Positions 1-12,092 are shown, numbered from the stretch's first letter. The stretch: DNA of 35,024 nucleotides from Acidobacteriota bacterium (GCA_018606725.1 JAGYID010000025.1:1-35024), one strand, 5' to 3'. A program made the numbers and translations. Notes: generated by a model from the letters alone, not told the origin.

Positions 1-1
1 C

Positions 2-1138
2 GACGTGAACGCCTCGGGGGCGACCGTGGTCGCCGTCGACATCCCCTCCGGTCTGTCGGGTGACACGGCGTCCGTCCCGGGCCCCTGCCTCGCCGCCGAT
101 CACACCGTCGCGCTGGCCCTGCCCAAGGTCGCGCATCTCCTGCCGCCCGCGGCCGAGCGCGTCGGCGCCCTGTGGGTGGCGGACATCGGCATCCCGCCGG
201 CGGCGGTGGCGGCCGAAAAGGTCGCCTTGGAGTTGATCGAGGCGGGGGCGCTGTGCGACGCCCTGCCGCCCCGGCGGCGCGCCAGCCACAAGGGAAGCTT
301 CGGGCATGTCTTGCTGGTGGCCGGATCGCGCGGCAAGGGGGGGGCGGCGCGGATGGCCGCTCTGGGCGCCCTGCGGGCCGGTTGCGGACTGTTGACGGCC
401 GCGGTGCCGCGGGCGCTTCAGACCGGCCTCGTGAGCGGCGCCATGGAGGCGATGACCGAGGGACTGCCGGAAGACATTGGCGGCGGCATCGCCGCCGACG
501 CGCTGCCGGCCGTCCTCCGGGCCCTGTCCGGCAAGGCCGCGGTGGCGGTTGGACCGGGTCTCGGGACCGGCACCGGGGCGAGGACCGTGGTGCGCGGTCT
601 GGTGCGGCGCGCCCGCGTGCCGCTCGTGCTCGACGCCGATGGATTGAACGCCTTCGCCGGCGACGCCGCTTCCCTGCGCGGCCGTGGCCGGCGGCTGGTT
701 CTGACGCCGCACCCGGGCGAGATGGCGCGTTTGATCGGCATCGACACCAAGTCGGTCCTGGCCGACCGGGTCGCCGTGGCGCGCGATTTCGCCCGTCGAT
801 GCAGTTGTCACCTGGTCCTCAAGGGATATCGGACGCTGGTCGCGACCCCATCCGGCCGGGTTTTCGTGAATCCCACCGGCAATCCCGGGCTGGCCAAGGG
901 TGGGTCGGGAGACGTGCTGACCGGCGTCCTCGCCGGGCTTCTGGCGCAGGGACTCGAGGTTGACACGGCGGTCACGCTGGGAGTTTACTTGCACGGCCTC
1001 GCGGCCGACCTTGCCGCCGCCGAGCTGGGGGAGGCCCCCCTGCTCGCCCGGGATGTTCTTGGCCGCCTGCCGCCGGCGCTACGCCGCCTGCGCGAATCAC
1101 GCCCGCCGGAGACCGGCGGCATCCGGAGGATTGCATGA
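2..1138 (+). CDS. nnrD: Bifunctional NAD(P)HX epimerase/dehydratase, 3' part (5' end outside window)
   Basis: The protein repairs hydrated NADH/NADPH: the N-terminal YjeF_N domain epimerises R- and S-NAD(P)HX and the C-terminal ribokinase-like domain dehydrates S-NAD(P)HX using ADP. Only the tail of the epimerase domain is in the window (VAVDIPSGLSGD near the start, then AADHTVALALPK and VADIGIP). The whole dehydratase domain follows, with KGSFGHVLLVAGS, DADGLNAF, TPHPGEMARL, the N-x-TGNPGLAKGGSGD nucleotide/Mg site and VLTGVLAGLLAQG. The reading frame is open from base 2, so the GTG at base 5 is an internal codon and not a start. The gene overlaps the next one by ATGA at 1135-1138. An nnrD next to tsaE is a common bacterial arrangement, which supports the call. 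Sure of the family; the N-terminal length cannot be seen. Confidence 0.93.
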   Translation, partial: DVNASGATVVAVDIPSGLSGDTASVPGPCLAADHTVALALPKVAHLLPPAAERVGALWVADIGIPPAAVAAEKVALELIEAGALCDALPPRRRASHKGSFGHVLLVAGSRGKGGAARMAALGALRAGCGLLTAAVPRALQTGLVSGAMEAMTEGLPEDIGGGIAADALPAVLRALSGKAAVAVGPGLGTGTGARTVVRGLVRRARVPLVLDADGLNAFAGDAASLRGRGRRLVLTPHPGEMARLIGIDTKSVLADRVAVARDFARRCSCHLVLKGYRTLVATPSGRVFVNPTGNPGLAKGGSGDVLTGVLAGLLAQGLEVDTAVTLGVYLHGLAADLAAAELGEAPLLARDVLGRLPPALRRLRESRPPETGGIRRIA

Positions 1139-1785
1139 AGCAGGATCAGTTCGGCGAAGGGCGCCGTATGCGCAACTCCGGGCTCTCCGGCCCGCGCCCG
1201 GAGCCGGCGCTGCTCGGCGATCCGCGCCGCTTCGCCCCCACCCGCACGGCCACCGCCAGGGTCGTCATCCGACCGGCGCGGCCCGACGACCTCGAGGAGG
1301 CGACCCTGCTGGAGCGGCGCGTCTGGGGGCGGATGGCGGCCACCCTTAACGAGTTGCAGCGCCGGCTGTTCGCCCTCCCCGAATCCTTCCTGCTCGCCGA
1401 GTTGCAGCGACCTGGCCGGCTGCGGCAGCTGGTGGGTCTCAGCAACGGCCTGCTGTGGAGCCGCGATTTCCCCCGTTCCTACGTGGAGTACGAAAAGATT
1501 CTCCCCTCGGCGTCGCACAACCCGCGCGGCGACGTCCTGTACCTCGCTTCGCTCGGAGTCGATCCGGCCCTGCGCGGCCGCGGTCTCGGCCTGCGGCTGG
1601 TCCAGGAGATGGTCGAGGTCGGCCGGCGCCGACACCTGAAACTGGTCCGCCTGATCGCCAACCATCGCACCCGCACCCTCTACGCCCGCGCCGGTTTCGA
1701 GATCGTCAGGCCGCTCCCCCGCCTGTTCCGGCAGCAACGCGACCTGATGCCGCGGCCGGCGTTGATGGAGCTGCCGCTCACCTAG
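1135..1785 (+). CDS. GNAT-family N-acetyltransferase
   Basis: A 216-residue protein of the GNAT fold, which moves an acetyl group from acetyl-CoA to an amine. The acetyl-CoA pyrophosphate loop is visible as LGVDPALRGRGLGLRL (about residues 140-155, R-x-x-G-x-G), followed by a late ALYARAGFE-type strand (TLYARAGFEIV, residues 181-191). The first 40 residues are arginine- and proline-rich and look disordered; the fold appears to begin at RVVIRPARPDDLEEA (residue 42). The ATG overlaps the nnrD stop (ATGA) and has GGAGG six bases upstream. It sits between nnrD and tsaE, the slot where rimI-like genes often occur near tsa genes, but it lacks features that would let me call it RimI, and the substrate is unknown. 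The stop codon lies in CCTAGGA, the same context as the dispersed repeat arm. Confidence 0.85.
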   Translation: MKQDQFGEGRRMRNSGLSGPRPEPALLGDPRRFAPTRTATARVVIRPARPDDLEEATLLERRVWGRMAATLNELQRRLFALPESFLLAELQRPGRLRQLVGLSNGLLWSRDFPRSYVEYEKILPSASHNPRGDVLYLASLGVDPALRGRGLGLRLVQEMVEVGRRRHLKLVRLIANHRTRTLYARAGFEIVRPLPRLFRQQRDLMPRPALMELPLT

Positions 1786-1814
1786 GAACCCGCGTGCCGG
1801 GAGGGACGGGCGCC

Positions 1815-2246
1815 ATGCCGCCGCGCATCACGGTGAGCAGCTCGGAGGCCGAGACCTACGAAACCGGCCGGGCCCTCGCCGCCGGTCTCTGTCCCGGAGA
1901 CGTGGTCCTGCTGGAAGGCCAGCTCGGGGCGGGCAAGACCGTCTTCGCGCGCGGCCTGGCGGCCGGGCTCGGAGTCGACCCGGAGGATGTTCGCTCCCCC
2001 ACCTTCACCCTGGTGAATCCCTACCGCGGCCGGGTGCCCGTGTACCACGTCGATCTCTACCGGATCGAGGTGCCGGACGATCTGGACGAGCTGGGGCTGG
2101 AGGAGATCCTCGGGGGAGACGGAGTCGCGGTCATCGAATGGCCGGAGCGGCTGGGCGGTTACCTGCCCGAGCGGGCGGTACGGGTGCGGCTGCGCGATCT
2201 GGGCGGGACGGACCGCCAGATCAGCATCGAGGACGGGCGGGGCTAG
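1815..2246 (+). CDS. tsaE: tRNA threonylcarbamoyladenosine biosynthesis ATPase TsaE
   Basis: TsaE is the small ATPase that works with TsaB and TsaD to place the threonylcarbamoyl group on A37 of ANN-decoding tRNAs. The 143-residue product is normal length for the family. Walker A GQLGAGKT is at residues 35-42, the SPTFTLVN switch segment at 61-68, YHVDLYRI at 77-84 and VIEWPER at 106-112, all family hallmarks. I chose ATG 1815 because GGGAGGGA lies about nine bases upstream and the protein then starts at the usual place; the open frame extends much further upstream but that part overlaps the acetyltransferase gene. It is 29 bases after the acetyltransferase stop, so it is probably cotranscribed with nnrD. 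TsaB and TsaD are not in the window. Confidence 0.95.
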   Translation: MPPRITVSSSEAETYETGRALAAGLCPGDVVLLEGQLGAGKTVFARGLAAGLGVDPEDVRSPTFTLVNPYRGRVPVYHVDLYRIEVPDDLDELGLEEILGGDGVAVIEWPERLGGYLPERAVRVRLRDLGGTDRQISIEDGRG

Positions 2247-2254
2247 CCCGGGCA

Positions 2255-2272
2255 GCGGGCAGGGGGGCCCGC
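2255..2272. terminator. Possible bidirectional terminator hairpin between tsaE and guaB
   Basis: GCGGGC and GCCCGC can pair around a six-base loop in the 42-base gap between the convergent tsaE and guaB. There is no T-run on either strand, so this is only a candidate transcription barrier. Confidence 0.3.
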
Positions 2273-2288
2273 GGCAGGGCGTCGCGCG

Positions 2289-6471
<4,183 letters not shown>

Positions 6472-6636
6472 TCCGTGAGCCGGGTCCTCTTGTCGAATTG
6501 AATCGCGCTGCCCCCTCGGGGGCCCGTGCCCTGGTACCGGAAACTGGGGAGGGAGCGGATCCAGGGGTCACCGCGGCCGGCCCGGTGGCGCCGAGGTCGC
6601 GTGGGACCGCCGGGCTGACGCGGCCGACTGCGCGCA

Positions 6637-6664
6637 ACTATAGCAGAAGGCGCCCCGAAGGCAA
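6637..6664 (-). promoter_or_regulatory. Candidate sigma-70 promoter for secA-guaB
   Basis: On the minus strand TTGCCT and TATAGT are separated by 16 bases. The box lies just after the hairpin that ends the upstream M23 peptidase gene and before secA, so it would start a separate secA-guaB transcript with a leader of about 160 bases. The leader holds a GC-rich CCCCCGAGGGGG inverted repeat; I see no known riboswitch in it. Confidence 0.55.
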
Positions 6665-6678
6665 AGAGACGCCGCGAC

Positions 6679-6713
6679 TTAGGAGCCTGTCCGAGTATTA
6701 GGCCGGCTCCTAG
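6679..6713. repeat. Copy A of the CTAGGAGCC hairpin repeat, terminator position after the M23 gene
   Basis: TAGGAGCC (6680-6687) and GGCTCCTA (6705-6712) form an 8-bp stem around a 17-base loop that contains TGTCCGAGTATTA. It starts two bases after the stop of the M23 peptidase gene on the minus strand. The arms and the loop core match the other copies at 11333, 13386, 33289 and 34925. There is no T-run, so transcription termination is inferred from position and shape only. Confidence 0.8.
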
Positions 6714-6714
6714 A

Positions 6715-7614
6715 TCAGAAGGACCGGTACTCTTCGAGGATGTACTTGATCGGGTCGACGTTCCGCTGGTGGACCAGGACCTCGTAATGCAGGTGCGGCC
6801 CCGTGCTTCGTCCGGTGGTCCCGACGCTGCCGATGGGGTCGTTGCGCTTGACGCGCTGTCCCACTTTGACGTTGTAGGCGGAGAGGTGGCCGTACCGGGT
6901 CATGATGCCATACCCGTGGGAGATGAACACCGAGTTCCCGAAGCCGCCGCTGGGGCCGACGCGGGTCACGATGCCGTCGGCCGGTGTGACGATTCTCGTC
7001 CCCAGCGGGGCGACCAGATCGAGCCCCTGATGAAAATCGCGCATCCCGGTGAACGGATCGCGGCGCCAGCCGAAGCCGTTGCCGAGCAATCCGCGGACCG
7101 GGTAGACGCTGGGGGTCGAGGCCAGGAGGAGCGATTGCTTCTGGAAGGCCATGTCGAGGATTCGGAAGTTATCCTGCAGGAGACCGGAGCGTTCCTTGAG
7201 GGTGTTGATCTCTCCCTCGATGATCGACTCGCTGGCCTTCGGAGAAAGCCCCTTCAGGTCGAACGAGCTGCCGCCGGCGGCCAGTTGCTGATTGTTGATG
7301 TCTTCGACGCCGACCATCATCGCCAGCTTGGTCGCTTTGTTCTCGAATTCGGCGAGCCGGCTGCGGAGATCGGCCAGGGATTCGTCGAATTTCGCGTTGA
7401 CCTTCTTCAGCTCGGCGTTCTCTGCCGAAGCCTTGTCGAGTGCGCCGCGCAATTGGCTGGCTCGGAGGGCGAAATGGGGGAACAGGAGCCCGGCGACGAA
7501 CAGGGCGCCGAGGAAGCTGCCGGCGGCCACCAGGAAGTTCTTCGACACCTTGATGCGGCGGAACTTCGCAGCCGCATGCGGGACAATCATGATGGTGTAG
7601 AACTTCTTGCCCAT
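6715..7614 (-). CDS. M23-family peptidoglycan endopeptidase, membrane anchored
   Basis: A 299-residue murein hydrolase of the lysostaphin/MepM type. It has a short basic cytoplasmic start, one membrane segment at about 27-47, a periplasmic coiled coil at about 52-100 and 130-160, and a C-terminal LytM domain. The zinc ligands are seen as FHQGLDL (His195, Asp199), YGHLS (His243) and PHLHYE (His274, His276), so the enzyme looks active. The domain order is that of a cell-wall endopeptidase that opens crosslinks during growth. The ATG has GGAGG five bases upstream in a run of G residues, and a good promoter lies at 7655-7683 with a 34-base leader. It appears monocistronic because the repeat hairpin at 6679-6713 follows the stop directly. 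Confidence 0.93.
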   Translation of the reverse strand: MGKKFYTIMIVPHAAAKFRRIKVSKNFLVAAGSFLGALFVAGLLFPHFALRASQLRGALDKASAENAELKKVNAKFDESLADLRSRLAEFENKATKLAMMVGVEDINNQQLAAGGSSFDLKGLSPKASESIIEGEINTLKERSGLLQDNFRILDMAFQKQSLLLASTPSVYPVRGLLGNGFGWRRDPFTGMRDFHQGLDLVAPLGTRIVTPADGIVTRVGPSGGFGNSVFISHGYGIMTRYGHLSAYNVKVGQRVKRNDPIGSVGTTGRSTGPHLHYEVLVHQRNVDPIKYILEEYRSF

Positions 7615-7654
7615 GATGTCCTCCCCCCTCTATTGATTCTTGGAAATGGCGGTC

Positions 7655-7683
7655 ATCCTAGCATCGGCCCCGTGGCAAGTCAA
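7655..7683 (-). promoter_or_regulatory. Sigma-70 type promoter for the M23 peptidase gene
   Basis: TTGACT (minus strand, 7678-7683) and TAGGAT (7655-7660) are 17 bases apart. The predicted start near 7648 leaves a 34-base leader with a strong ribosome-binding site. Confidence 0.7.
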
Positions 7684-7912
7684 GAAATCGCACGCGCCGG
7701 GAACCACAAGATGTAGCGATCGGTCTGATAGTAACCCCCACAGGTCGCTGATTTTCTTCCAGACACCGCCAGTTCCATTTTCCGAGATAAGCGCATATGT
7801 CATTTGGAAACTCTTATATATGAATCAGTTCAATCGTATAGACGCTTGAAATTTAGAGCCCGGAACTCCGGCTGTCAAGTGTCGGATTGCATTTTCGTCA
7901 TGCGTAGGCTTC
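7684..7912. other. AT-rich intergenic patch
   Basis: Together with its flanks this is the only gene-free stretch over 300 bases (7615-7950). From about 7740 to 7860 the sequence is clearly richer in A and T than anything else in the window, with CTTATATATGAA and CGTATAGACGCTTGAAATTT. I find no open frame with a credible start, no tRNA fold and no convincing paired -35/-10 set in the middle. It could be an upstream promoter region, a small RNA gene or a remnant of transferred DNA; the sequence alone does not decide. Confidence 0.5.
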
Positions 7913-7942
7913 TTGCCGGAGGGGAACCCTGTCCACTACAGT
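7913..7942 (+). promoter_or_regulatory. Candidate promoter placing the transcript start at the nagZ start codon
   Basis: TTGCCG and TACAGT are 18 bases apart. The -10 box ends eight bases before ATG 7951, so the RNA would begin at or next to the start codon. An in-frame TAG at 7942-7944 rules out any earlier start, and GGAGGGG at about 7918 is too far away to act as a ribosome-binding site. Confidence 0.5.
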
Positions 7943-7950
7943 AGCGCCCG

Positions 7951-9063
7951 ATGCGACGGCTCACCGACCTGAAGCCCGAAGACCGGATTGGCCAGCTCCT
8001 CTGGATCGGCTTTGAGGGCGTGTCCGTCCAGCCGCAGCTCCGGGAGCTCATCCGGACGGTCCGACCCGGCGGCTTCATCCTGTTCGCCCGAAACATCGAG
8101 AGCCCGGCGCAGGTGCGCTCCCTGACGGATGCCCTGGTCCGCGCCTGCAGGGTGCCGCCGTTCATCGCACTCGATCAGGAAGGCGGCCGGGTCAGCCGGC
8201 TGCGGCCCCTGGTGGGACCGACCCCGACCTGCTACGACCTGGCGCAGCGACCTGATTCCGAGGCGGCCGTCCGCCGACATGCGATGGCGACCGCCAGGGC
8301 TCTTCGAACGCTCGGGTTCAACGTCAATTTTGCGCCGGTCCTCGATCTCTCCGATCGCGATCCCGGCAACGGCATCGGTGACCGGGCCTTCGGGCGCGAC
8401 GCTGCCCTGGTGACCCGGCTCGCCCTCGCGCACATCCGGGCCCATGCCCGCTCCGGGGTCGCCCCCGTCGGCAAGCACTTCCCCGGCCTCGGCTCGGCCC
8501 GGGCGGACACGCACGTGTCGCTACCGGTGATCAATCGGTCAAAGCGCCAATTGTGGGTGGAGGATCTGCTGCCGTACCGGCGTCTGGGCGCAGCGCTCCC
8601 GGTCATCATGGTCGGACACGCCTACTACCCCGCGCTCCAGGGAGCCCGGCCGGCGCCGGCCACTCTGGCGGGAACGATCGTCGAAGGGCTGCTCCGGGGC
8701 AGGTTGGATTATCGGGGGTTGATCCTGACCGACGATCTGGAGATGGGGGCCGTGGATCAGACCATGGACGGCGCGCGGCTGGCGGTCGCCGGTTTCGCCG
8801 CCGGCAACGATGGATTGATGTTTTGCCGGTCGGCCGAGCGCATCGCTCGTGGCTTCGAAGGGTTGCGCCGGGCGCTCGACGACGGCACGCTTCATGTCGA
8901 GCGCCTCGACCGTTCGCTGCGGCGAATCCTCGTCGTGAAGCGGAGGTTCGTCTTCCGCCGCCGGCCGCCTTACGCCGCCTCGACCCTCCACGGCGCCAGG
9001 ACCGCGTTCGCCTCGCTCGCGCCGCCGGCGGAACTCGGCGCCGACCCGACGGCGCGCCTCTAG
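7951..9063 (+). CDS. nagZ: Glycoside hydrolase family 3, NagZ-like beta-N-acetylglucosaminidase
   Basis: NagZ removes N-acetylglucosamine from anhydromuropeptides in the cytoplasm during cell-wall recycling. The 370-residue, single-domain protein has no signal peptide, as expected for NagZ. It shows FIALDQEGGRVSRL (residues 71-84), NFAPVLDL with RAFGRD, the GH3 acid/base loop KHFPGLGSARADTHVS (175-190, with Asp186 and His188, the Asp-His dyad diagnostic of the NagZ branch) and ILTDDLEMGA with nucleophile Asp261. The start at 7951 is the only one possible because an in-frame stop lies six bases upstream, and no ribosome-binding site is present, which fits a leaderless message. The C-terminal 50 residues are arginine/alanine-rich. 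A GH3 enzyme with another sugar preference is the main alternative. Confidence 0.88.
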   Translation: MRRLTDLKPEDRIGQLLWIGFEGVSVQPQLRELIRTVRPGGFILFARNIESPAQVRSLTDALVRACRVPPFIALDQEGGRVSRLRPLVGPTPTCYDLAQRPDSEAAVRRHAMATARALRTLGFNVNFAPVLDLSDRDPGNGIGDRAFGRDAALVTRLALAHIRAHARSGVAPVGKHFPGLGSARADTHVSLPVINRSKRQLWVEDLLPYRRLGAALPVIMVGHAYYPALQGARPAPATLAGTIVEGLLRGRLDYRGLILTDDLEMGAVDQTMDGARLAVAGFAAGNDGLMFCRSAERIARGFEGLRRALDDGTLHVERLDRSLRRILVVKRRFVFRRRPPYAASTLHGARTAFASLAPPAELGADPTARL

Positions 9064-9090
9064 ACTCCGGCCAGAGATCCCGATCGGATC

Positions 9091-9984
9091 CTAGGAACTC
9101 AACTCGGTCCCGGTCAGGCGCCGGTAGATCTCGATGTAGCGCTTCCGGGTGCCGTCGACGATAGAGTCGGGAAGGGCGGGCGCCGGCGGATTCTTGTCCC
9201 AATCGATCGATTCCAGATAGTCCCTGACGAACTGCTTGTCGAACGACCGCTGCGCCCGGCCCGGAGCGTACTCGTCCGCCGGCCAGAAGCGGGACGAATC
9301 AGGGGTCAGGACCTCGTCGGCGAGAACCGGCCGATCCCCGGCGTCGAGCCCGAACTCGAACTTGGTGTCGGCGATGATGATGCCGCGGGATTCGGCGTGT
9401 ACGCAGGCGCGGCGATACACCGCAAGGCTGAGATCGCGGACCGTTTCGGCCATGTCACGGCCGATCAGCTCGACCACCCGGCCGAACGGGATATTCTCGT
9501 CATGCCCTTTCTCCGCCTTGGTCGACGGTGTGAACAGCGGCTCGGGCAACCGGTCCGACTCGCGCAGGCCGTCCGGCAGCTTCAGCCCGCAGACGGCGCC
9601 GGTCTTCAGATATTCCTTATAACCCGAGCCTGCGAGGTAACCACGCACGACGCACTCGACCGGCAGCATCCTGAGGCGGCTCACCAGGACCGAGCGACCC
9701 GCGAGCACGTCCGCGTGCCGCCGCAGCGCCTCCGGGAACCGCTCCACGCGGTGCTCCCGGACGTGGTTCTTCACCAGGCTCGCCATCTGCTCGAACCAGA
9801 ACAGCGAGATCTGATTCAGAACTTTTCCCTTGTCCGGAATGCCGTTGGGCAGAACGCAGTCGAAGGCGGAGATCCGATCGGTGCAGACGATCAGGAGGGC
9901 CTCACCGAGGTCGTAGTTGTCGCGCACCTTGCCGCGACTCAGAAGAGGTACCCCCGGTAGATTCGTTTGCAGGATTGGCGGCAT
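9091..9984 (-). CDS. purC: Phosphoribosylaminoimidazole-succinocarboxamide synthase
   Basis: PurC joins aspartate to CAIR with ATP to give SAICAR in purine synthesis. The 297-residue form is the longer family version found in yeast and many bacteria (the E. coli protein has about 237). It begins with LLSRGKVRDNYDLG and CTDRISAFDCVLPNGIPDKG, and carries VECVVRGYLAGSGYKEY and IIIADTKFEFGLD. The start follows a near-consensus promoter (10030-10058) by about 39 bases but has no clear ribosome-binding site. It converges on nagZ with a 27-base gap in which GATCC and GGATC can pair. The stop codon lies in CCTAGGA, resembling the arm of the dispersed repeat. Confidence 0.96.
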   Translation of the reverse strand: MPPILQTNLPGVPLLSRGKVRDNYDLGEALLIVCTDRISAFDCVLPNGIPDKGKVLNQISLFWFEQMASLVKNHVREHRVERFPEALRRHADVLAGRSVLVSRLRMLPVECVVRGYLAGSGYKEYLKTGAVCGLKLPDGLRESDRLPEPLFTPSTKAEKGHDENIPFGRVVELIGRDMAETVRDLSLAVYRRACVHAESRGIIIADTKFEFGLDAGDRPVLADEVLTPDSSRFWPADEYAPGRAQRSFDKQFVRDYLESIDWDKNPPAPALPDSIVDGTRKRYIEIYRRLTGTELSS

Positions 9985-10029
9985 CTGATGCTATTCTTAG
10001 TTTACTTCGCCCCTGGGAAGAGAGCGGGG

Positions 10030-10058
10030 ATTCTAGGATGCCCGCAAGGCTCTGTCAA
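10030..10058 (-). promoter_or_regulatory. Strong sigma-70 promoter for purC
   Basis: On the minus strand a perfect TTGACA (10053-10058) and TAGAAT (10030-10035) are exactly 17 bases apart. The transcript would start near 10023. This is the best promoter in the window along with the pyrR one. I see no purine-riboswitch-like fold in the short leader. Confidence 0.8.
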
Positions 10059-10118
10059 CGCTCGACTCGACCGTGCGGCGCCGACCTTCCGGACCGCACA
10101 GTCGAGCAGGAGGCTGGA

Positions 10119-11324
10119 ATGCCGCACCCTCGACGCCGCTTGGTCCCCGTCGCTGTGCCCGTGACCTTCTCTGTCGCGTTCGCGCTGGCCGCCTTCTTCG
10201 CCGGGGGGCTGCAGGCGACCGGCAACTCGGCCCTGATCGGCGGCCGCGTCCTCGATTCGCACGGCGCGCCGATCGCGGAGGCCGAGATCACCCTGGCCTG
10301 CGAGGGCGCGCGACCCCGGACGGTCCTCTCGGACCAGGACGGCGCGTTCCTGTTCATGGGCGTCGGCTCGCGGCAGGACTGTCGCATCGCCGCCGTCCAC
10401 CCCGACTTCCTGAGCGTCGAGTACGACGGCCTTCAGGTGGCGCCCGGCGGCAAGCGGGTGGTGCGCTTCCGTCTCAAGCAGAGCGGCGAGCGGGACATCG
10501 TGATCCTCACCAGTCGCGATCCGTTCCCACCGGAGCCCCTCGTGTCGTCCTTCTCGTCCGCCCTCGGTCTGCCGGTGCGGGTGATCGACCTCGATGCCGA
10601 GAGTGACCCGGGCGAAGCGGTTCGGCGCATCATCCGGGAGCGGCCCGATCTCATCCTGGGAACCGGGCTGAGGGCCGCGCGGCAGATCCGGCGGGAGGTG
10701 CACGACATCCCCGTGGTGCTGGCCCTGATCACCGACCCGCGACGTTTCGATCTGCAGACCGCCGTCACCTGCTTCCTCGCCTCGAGCCCGGGTGCGGAGG
10801 AGATCCTGTCGCGGGTCAGGAGCGTGCTGCCCGCGGCCCGGCGACTCGGCCTGGTTTACGACGCGGAGACCTCCACCCTGCTGGCCCGGGACGTTCGCGA
10901 GGCGGCGGGTCGTGCCGGCCTTAAGGTTCTCCTGCGACCGATCCACAACAGGGCCCACCTGTCGGAGGATCTCGCCCGCCTGCGCGGGCGGGTCGACGCG
11001 CTGATCACCCTCAACGACGAGCTGGCGGTCTCCGTCGACGCCCGGGAGATCATCGCGTCCTGGGCGATGCGCAACCGCCTGCCCCTGGCCGCCTTCGACC
11101 CCGACTGGGTTCGTCACGGCGCGCTGTTCTCCTACGGCACGACCTTCGAGCGGATCGGGGAGGAGGCGGCCGGGCTCGCCTCCCGCCTGCTGTACGGCGA
11201 CCGGCACCCCGAGGACCTGGGCCTGCAGACGCCGCAGGGGCACGTGCTGGTGATGAACGCCGAGGCCGCCGCCGCGCTCGGCGTGGCGCTTCCCCCCGGG
11301 ATCGTGGCGGACGAGACGTTCTAG
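10119..11324 (+). CDS. Secreted protein: carboxypeptidase-regulatory-like domain fused to ABC substrate-binding-like domain
   Basis: A 401-residue exported protein. Residues 8-34 form a signal peptide or anchor. Residues about 39-118 look like a CarboxypepD_reg beta-sandwich (GGRVLDSHGAPIAEAEITL, SDQDGAFLFMGV, RVVRFRLK). Residues about 128-390 resemble the ABC_sub_bind family (PF04392-like, TrpX type): DIVILTS, PDLILGTGLRAARQI, DIPVVLALITDPRRF, ARRLGLVYDAE, DALITLNDELAV and LPLAAFDPDWVRHGALFSYGTTFERIGEEAA. ATG 10119 was chosen for GGAGG seven bases upstream; a longer open frame to 9975 would overlap the purC start and promoter. No permease or ATPase gene is nearby, so a transport role is not supported by context and the ligand is unknown. 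Confidence 0.75.
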   Translation: MPHPRRRLVPVAVPVTFSVAFALAAFFAGGLQATGNSALIGGRVLDSHGAPIAEAEITLACEGARPRTVLSDQDGAFLFMGVGSRQDCRIAAVHPDFLSVEYDGLQVAPGGKRVVRFRLKQSGERDIVILTSRDPFPPEPLVSSFSSALGLPVRVIDLDAESDPGEAVRRIIRERPDLILGTGLRAARQIRREVHDIPVVLALITDPRRFDLQTAVTCFLASSPGAEEILSRVRSVLPAARRLGLVYDAETSTLLARDVREAAGRAGLKVLLRPIHNRAHLSEDLARLRGRVDALITLNDELAVSVDAREIIASWAMRNRLPLAAFDPDWVRHGALFSYGTTFERIGEEAAGLASRLLYGDRHPEDLGLQTPQGHVLVMNAEAAAALGVALPPGIVADETF

Positions 11325-11332
11325 CCGACCCG

Positions 11333-11372
11333 CTAGGAGCCTGTCCGGGTCATCGGCCGGGCCGGCTCCTAG
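11333..11372. repeat. Copy B of the CTAGGAGCC hairpin repeat between convergent genes
   Basis: CTAGGAGCC (11333-11341) and GGCTCCTAG (11364-11372) pair perfectly over 9 bp around a 22-base loop with TGTCCGGGTCATCGGCCGG. The element fills the 44-base gap between the secreted-protein gene (+) and the MgtC-like gene (-). Its right arm contains the TAG stop codon of the MgtC-like gene (11369-11371). Position suits a bidirectional terminator. Confidence 0.85.
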
Positions 11373-12055
11373 TGCGCCGGACGGACCTCGCGCACGCCGC
11401 GGATCTTCCAGAGATCCTGGAGAATTTTCATGTGCTGCGGATGGACTTCGCAGTACTGCAGCGTCAGGGACTGTTGATCGCCGGAACGCCTGAAGCTCAA
11501 AGAGTCGAGAGGGCGCCCCGCCGCGCGCAGGGCCTTGTCGATCTGGTCGCGCGTCCCCTCCCGATCGTCGAACAGCACCTGGCAGTCGGAGAAAATGCAC
11601 TTGCGGAACAGATTCCTCTCGACCAGGCCCAGGCCGACGAGGACGAGCAGGATGAGCGCCGTCGCCAGGACGCCGATCAGGCTGTAGCCGGCGCCGATGC
11701 TCATCCCGACCGCGGCCACCACCCAGATCATCGCCGCCGAGGTCAGCCCGCGCACCCGGCCGCGCGACTGGATGATGGTGCCGGCGCCGAGGAAGCCGAT
11801 GCCGGTCACCACCTGGGCCGCGATCCGGCCCGGGTCGGCGGGCCGGCCGCTGGCGGCGACCGACAGCGCCACCTCGCTCGACAGCCACATGAACATCATC
11901 GAGCCGAGGCAGATCAGGATGTTGGTGCGGAAACCCGCCGGCTTGTTGCGAATCTCGCGTTCCAGTCCGATGAGACCGCCGCAGACGATCGCCAGGATCG
12001 CCTTCGGCAGGAAATCCATGATCAGCGGTCCCATCGTCTCCCAGGAATCGATCAC
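11369..12055 (-). CDS. MgtC/SapB-family inner-membrane protein
   Basis: A 228-residue membrane protein of the MgtC family, linked in pathogens to survival at low magnesium and to control of the F-type ATP synthase; its role in free-living bacteria is less clear. Four or five membrane segments fill residues 10-145, with the family motifs GGLIGLEREIRNKPAGFRT, LICLGSMMFM, QVVTGIGFLGAGTII and VRGLTSAAMIWVVAAVGMSIGAG. The soluble C-terminus (about 150-228) fits the ACT-like domain of longer MgtC proteins. The start is GTG with GAGGAGG just upstream; an ATG seven codons inside is possible. The gene is divergent from htrA and ends inside a repeat arm. Confidence 0.88.
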   Translation of the reverse strand: MIDSWETMGPLIMDFLPKAILAIVCGGLIGLEREIRNKPAGFRTNILICLGSMMFMWLSSEVALSVAASGRPADPGRIAAQVVTGIGFLGAGTIIQSRGRVRGLTSAAMIWVVAAVGMSIGAGYSLIGVLATALILLVLVGLGLVERNLFRKCIFSDCQVLFDDREGTRDQIDKALRAAGRPLDSLSFRRSGDQQSLTLQYCEVHPQHMKILQDLWKIRGVREVRPAH

Positions 12056-12092
12056 TGCACCTCCTCGTCACCGGCCTGTCCGGGGCGAAGGT

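Noticed and set aside
10036-10118. Upstream start at 9975 for the substrate-binding-like protein
   Set aside because: It would cover the purC promoter and start; ATG 10119 has GGAGG and is followed at once by a signal peptide.
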